Assembly (NCBI GenBank): GCA_902495985.1
Contig: CABUZF010000011.1
Coordinates: 1 to 15,237 of the forward strand
DNA: 15,237 nucleotides
Origin: an uncultured Collinsella sp.
GTDB taxonomy: Bacteria; Actinomycetota; Coriobacteriia; Coriobacteriales; Coriobacteriaceae
Reading direction: 5' to 3'
Shown piece by piece: positions 12,236-15,237 of the stretch. Made by a program: the position numbers and the translations under genes. The notes beneath the pieces are model-generated. The model saw only the letters and a program-made list of their open reading frames with translations, did not search any database and was not told where the DNA came from. Every line of letters starts with the position of its first letter. Position 1 is the first letter of the stretch.

Positions 12236-14139
12236 TAGCAGCCCTCCTCTCGCGCGGGCATCTTGGAATCGACCTGGCAGAGGGCGTCCGCGGGCTTGCC
12301 CGCACGGCCCATCAGCACGCCGGCCAGCTCATCGGCCAGCGACTCAACCGTATAGAGTTTGTCGCAGCGCAGCGGCACGCCAGTCCCAGCAAGTGCCAAC
12401 GCCATACGCTGAGCGGCAGGAACACCTAGACCGATCGACTTGAGCTCGTCCGCGTGCGCAAAAACCTGTGCAGGCGTTCCCTCGGCAAACACCGCGCCCT
12501 CGTTCATCACAACCATACGGTCGCAACAATTAGCCAAGTCATCCATGCTGTGTGAAACCATGACAACAGTCAGGCCCTCGCGATGGAGCCGATCGATGAG
12601 CCCCAGGAAATCCCTGCGCGCAGCCGGATCGAGCCCCGCCATGGGCTCGTCGAGTACCAGGACCTCGGGTTCCATGGCGAGCACGCCGGCAAACGCCACG
12701 CGGCGCTGCTGGCCGCCCGAAAGCTCAAAGGGGCTCTTGTCGCCTATCGCGGCGAGATCGAGACCCGCGCGCGCAAGCGATGATGCGACACGACGCGCAA
12801 CCTCGTCTTGCGGCAGACCAAGGTTGCGCGGGCCAAACGCCACGTCCTGCGACACGGTCTCGGCAAATAGCTGGCGCTCGGGATACTGAAACACCACGCC
12901 GACCTTAGCCTTAACCGCGGCGGCGTCTTTCTTGCTTGATAGGTCGAGCCCCAGCGCGCAAACGCTTCCCTCCTGCGGACGAATCAACCCGTTGAGATGC
13001 TGAACCAGCGTTGATTTACCCGAGCCGGTATGACCCGCCAGGCCCAGAAACTCGCCACGACGCACCGTCAGCGAAACATCGCGCAGTGCCCAGGGACTGT
13101 TTGGATCGTTGCCCCAAAGAGCCTGTTTGCTCGATGCGTCCGCAGTGGTCGAGCGCTTGCGCCATCGACGGCGCTCGCGGGCGCTCAGCGAGTAACTATG
13201 TGAGAGATGCGAAATCTCGATAACGGGCTCCGATGCGGCCGCCTCGTTAGTCGCGAAGGATGCATTGTCGAGCATACGAGAATCGGATGCGGAAGGCTGC
13301 ACTGCGACGTCCGCCCCGCCCCGCTCGGCGTAAACCCGCGCAATCTCGGCGACCATATCCGCCTCGCGCACCTGCGCGCAAACGGAAACGCCCTTCTCAC
13401 GAAGTGCCCTACCTAGGCAGCACGACGCCGGCATATCCAGGTTGAGCTGCGTAAGTTCGTCCGCCCGCGTCAAGATTTCCTCGGGCTTACCGAGCATGGC
13501 AACGCGGCCCGCTTGGAAGACAGCAACGCGATCGGCCTCGGCGGCCTCTTCCATAAAGTGCGTAATCATCACGATGGTCATGCCACGATTGTGCAACGCG
13601 TGGCAAGCCTTCATGAGGCCCTTGCGTCCACGCGGATCGAGCATCGAGGAAGCCTCGTCCAATATGAGCACGCGCGGCTCCATGGCGAGCACGCCGGCAA
13701 GCGCCACGCGCTGCTTTTGGCCGCCCGAAAGCGCATGGGTCTCGTGGCGCTCAAAGCCCACCAGGCCCACACCCTTCAGCGCCTCGCGTACGCGCTGCGC
13801 AATTTGCGCCGACGGCACGCCAAGGTTTTCGGGACCAAACGCAACGTCATCTTCGACAAGCGTTGCCACCAGCTGGTCATCGGGATTCTGGAATACCATG
13901 CCCGCGGTCGAACGAATGTCGTAGACCAGCTCGGGGTCGGACGCATCCATGCCGTTGACGCGTACCGTGCCCGCATCGGGCTGCAACAGTGCATTCAGAT
14001 GCTTGGCAAACGTCGACTTGCCCGACCCATTGCCACCGAGGATGCAGAAAAACTCGCCATCCTCGATGTTCAGATCGATGCCGTCGAGTGCCGGTGCGGC
14101 ACCGTCATAGCTAAAGGAAACGCCCCGACACTCAATCAT
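12235..14139 (-). CDS. ecfA: Fused double ATPase of an ECF transporter (EcfA1-EcfA2)
   Basis: A 634-residue protein with two complete ABC ATPase domains, powering vitamin uptake at the inner face of the membrane. Domain 1 has Walker A GGNGSGKST (35-43), Q-loop VFQNPDDQ (82-89), signature LSGGQKQR (137-144), Walker B LILDEAS (158-164) and switch His194. Domain 2 has GHTGSGKST (369-377), VFQYPERQ (416-423), LSGGQQRR (473-480), LVLDEPM (494-500) and His530. SSMLDP in domain 1 and MAGLDP in domain 2 match the EcfA1 and EcfA2 types. The linker (about 235-350) has a basic stretch, RERRRWRKR (321-329). In many bacteria these ATPases are separate genes of about 280 residues, so this is a fusion. The ATG overlaps the S-component stop as ATGA. 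Confidence 0.94.
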   Translation of the reverse strand: MIECRGVSFSYDGAAPALDGIDLNIEDGEFFCILGGNGSGKSTFAKHLNALLQPDAGTVRVNGMDASDPELVYDIRSTAGMVFQNPDDQLVATLVEDDVAFGPENLGVPSAQIAQRVREALKGVGLVGFERHETHALSGGQKQRVALAGVLAMEPRVLILDEASSMLDPRGRKGLMKACHALHNRGMTIVMITHFMEEAAEADRVAVFQAGRVAMLGKPEEILTRADELTQLNLDMPASCCLGRALREKGVSVCAQVREADMVAEIARVYAERGGADVAVQPSASDSRMLDNASFATNEAAASEPVIEISHLSHSYSLSARERRRWRKRSTTADASSKQALWGNDPNSPWALRDVSLTVRRGEFLGLAGHTGSGKSTLVQHLNGLIRPQEGSVCALGLDLSSKKDAAAVKAKVGVVFQYPERQLFAETVSQDVAFGPRNLGLPQDEVARRVASSLARAGLDLAAIGDKSPFELSGGQQRRVAFAGVLAMEPEVLVLDEPMAGLDPAARRDFLGLIDRLHREGLTVVMVSHSMDDLANCCDRMVVMNEGAVFAEGTPAQVFAHADELKSIGLGVPAAQRMALALAGTGVPLRCDKLYTVESLADELAGVLMGRAGKPADALCQVDSKMPAREEGC

Positions 14140-14726
14140 GCGCGGCCTTTGACCTGGTCCTTTTTAGGCGTGATGAGGTTGGAGACCGCCTTGTACACCG
14201 CAAGCGTCAATACCGAGTTAAGTACGGTCTTGATAAGGTTGAACGGCAGCACGGCAGGAATCATGAGCGGGGCGATCACATCGACCGCGCCATACCAGAA
14301 CCATACGCCAATGGTAAGGTTTGCGACCATAGACAACGCCGTAGCGGCAATAACGCCGAGCACCAGGCCAATCACGGCACCCTTATAGGTATGCATCTTC
14401 TGATAGACAATAGCCGCGGGCAGAATGTAGCCCAGCGTGGCAACCAGGTTCATAAGCGCGCCGACCCAGTCACCCGTGGTGAGCGCATGGATAACGATAG
14501 CCATAGCGGCAACAGCGGTTCCGGCACCGGGGCCATACGCAAATCCGCACACCATTGCCGGCACCAGCGACGGGTCGTAGGTCAAAAACGGCGCCGAAGG
14601 AAGGATGGGCAGCTGCACGTACATAAACAGGGCGCCCAAGGCGCACATCAACGCCATGGTAACGAGCTGTTTGGTGCTCCACCTATTCGTGTTCTCAAAA
14701 TGGATATGCTGCGACTGTTCAGACAT
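14136..14726 (-). CDS. ribU: ECF transporter S component, probable riboflavin-binding RibU
   Basis: A 196-residue membrane protein with about six hydrophobic segments that binds the vitamin and docks on EcfAAT. The segment after the first helix, FLTYDPSLVPAMVCGFAYGP, matches the RibU/YpaA pattern of K/T-Y-D followed by P-A and G-F-x-x-G-P. The strongest functional evidence is the FMN riboswitch directly upstream. The start is set at the ATG at 14726, with AGGTGA seven bases upstream. An in-frame ATG at 14747 belongs to the 3' conserved strand of the riboswitch and has no ribosome site. The N-terminus up to about residue 20 is hydrophilic and cytoplasmic. It overlaps the ATPase gene by four bases (ATGA). 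Transport of a different flavin-like compound such as roseoflavin cannot be excluded. Confidence 0.88.
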   Translation of the reverse strand: MSEQSQHIHFENTNRWSTKQLVTMALMCALGALFMYVQLPILPSAPFLTYDPSLVPAMVCGFAYGPGAGTAVAAMAIVIHALTTGDWVGALMNLVATLGYILPAAIVYQKMHTYKGAVIGLVLGVIAATALSMVANLTIGVWFWYGAVDVIAPLMIPAVLPFNLIKTVLNSVLTLAVYKAVSNLITPKKDQVKGRA

Positions 14727-14737
14727 AAGATCACCTG

Positions 14738-14918
14738 CCTCTTTCATCCGGACTCTAACCGTTGGTACTGGGATCTCACCAGTTCAGCCGGCATGCGAAC
14801 CAACGCACACACGGGTCGCGGACTCATCGGCTCGGCCGCAGGCACCTCGCCCACGCTACGGCGCCCCTGTGGCACCGCCCGATTTACCGCCAGTAGGGAA
14901 TTCCACCCCGCCCTGAAA
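14738..14918 (-). promoter_or_regulatory. FMN riboswitch (RFN element)
   Basis: The minus strand carries the class hallmarks in order: TTTCAGGGCGGGG, GGAATTCCCTACTGGCGGTAA, GCCGATGAGTCCGCGACCC, GCTGAACTGGTGAGATCCCAG, TACCAACGGTTAGAGTCCGG and ATGAAAGAGG. TTTCA (14920-14916) pairs with TGAAA to close P1. Between the conserved blocks is an extended variable arm. The ribU ribosome site AGGTGA starts only a few bases after the 3' strand and no terminator hairpin with T tract is seen, so FMN probably blocks translation initiation. It should shut off riboflavin import when FMN is plentiful. Confidence 0.96.
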
Positions 14919-14929
14919 CAGCAATTGCA

Positions 14930-14957
14930 AGTGTAGCACGGGCAGGTATTCGCGCAA
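14930..14957 (-). promoter_or_regulatory. Candidate promoter of the ribU-ecf operon
   Basis: On the minus strand TTGCGC (14957-14952) and TACACT (14935-14930) are 16 bases apart. Transcription would start about 5-10 bases before the riboswitch P1 stem. The -35 is weak. Confidence 0.35.
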
Positions 14958-15237
14958 GTATGCCAAGGGTAATTTGTGGCGGGGATCAGTTGCCGCAACA
15001 ACCACGTTTCCCACCCATCCCAAAGTAACGCGCCTTTCGCGCAAAGCGCGAAACAGCGAAGGGGACACGTATCCCTATCAACCACGTCCTTCTCCGCCCG
15101 CCGACTTCAAGGCCGTAAACGCAGGGGATCCGGGGGCGTGACGGGGCTTCTCTCCGGAACATTCCACACTGATATCTTCTGAATTGATGACGCCAATCGC
15201 GCACCCATATACCATTGGCGTCGACACCATAAGATGC
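14958..15237. other. Right-edge region without a recognised gene
   Basis: About 280 bases. Short open frames on both strands lack ribosome sites and resemble no family I know. Structural features are TTTCGCGC-AAA-GCGCGAAA (15035-15053), an exact 8-bp hairpin with a three-base loop, and a 9-bp inverted repeat at 15189-15222. Confidence 0.4.
15184..15222 (+). promoter_or_regulatory. Possible promoter overlapped by an operator-like inverted repeat
   Basis: GACGCCAAT (15189-15197) and ATTGGCGTC (15214-15222) are perfect inverted repeats separated by 16 bases. TTGATG (15184-15189) and TATACC (15208-15213), 18 bases apart, could be a rightward promoter whose hexamers sit beside the two arms. The gene it would serve lies beyond the window. 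It may alternatively be a transcript-end hairpin, though neither side has a T tract. Confidence 0.35.

Noticed and set aside
14976..15182. 68-codon plus-strand frame at the right edge
   Set aside because: Low-complexity Arg/Ser composition, crosses a perfect hairpin, and no ribosome site.
1..15237. CRISPR arrays, transposases, phage genes or toxin-antitoxin pairs
   Set aside because: No regularly spaced repeats, no DDE/serine/tyrosine recombinase motifs and no small paired genes were seen; apart from the tRNA-end duplication the window looks like housekeeping chromosome.

Overview
This GC-rich window (roughly 60% GC by eye) carries ordinary bacterial chromosomal genes with strong Shine-Dalgarno sites. 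Its mix of content suggests a Gram-positive actinobacterium of the Coriobacteriia, most likely close to Collinsella. The clues are a Streptococcus-like (non-diaminopimelate-looking) MurE, TGCAT-type ARG boxes like those of Streptomyces, an ECF riboflavin transporter, and a GC-rich tRNA-flanking repeat. The organism is an inference from these features, not from a marker gene.

Left part (1-2597, minus strand): a cell-wall cluster of murE, a HAD-superfamily phosphatase and the N-terminus of murI, which runs off the left edge. MurI makes D-glutamate and MurE adds the third residue of the peptidoglycan stem peptide, so the two enzymes belong to one pathway. The only divergent intergenic region of this part (2598-2996) holds a candidate plus-strand promoter, a short structured transcript and a strong hairpin terminator. 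It is followed by asnB (2997-4865, plus strand), a glutamine-dependent asparagine synthetase.

Middle (4866-5346): a tRNA-Val(UAC) gene with its own promoter and terminator. It is followed by about 190 bp of GC-rich, hairpin-rich DNA that ends in an exact 26-bp copy of the tRNA 3' end and its downstream flank, then a second terminator. No protein gene is credible here. It looks like a small repeat or att-like insertion.

5347-10235 (minus strand): an arginine (ornithine) biosynthesis operon in the order argC-argJ-argB-argD. ArgJ recycles the acetyl group, so these four enzymes take N-acetylglutamate to ornithine. A promoter with two overlapping TGCAT-type ARG boxes 21 bp apart precedes argC, and a long inverted-repeat RNA element lies between argC and argJ.

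10402-14918 (minus strand): an FMN riboswitch leads an operon for a complete ECF-type riboflavin transporter: RibU-like S component, a fused double ATPase EcfA, and EcfT. Two tandem paralogous split-barrel flavin-binding proteins (pyridoxamine 5'-phosphate oxidase-like) follow, and a very stable hairpin separates this operon from argC. The rightmost 300 bp holds no convincing gene, but has two clean inverted repeats, one overlapping a possible promoter facing out of the window.
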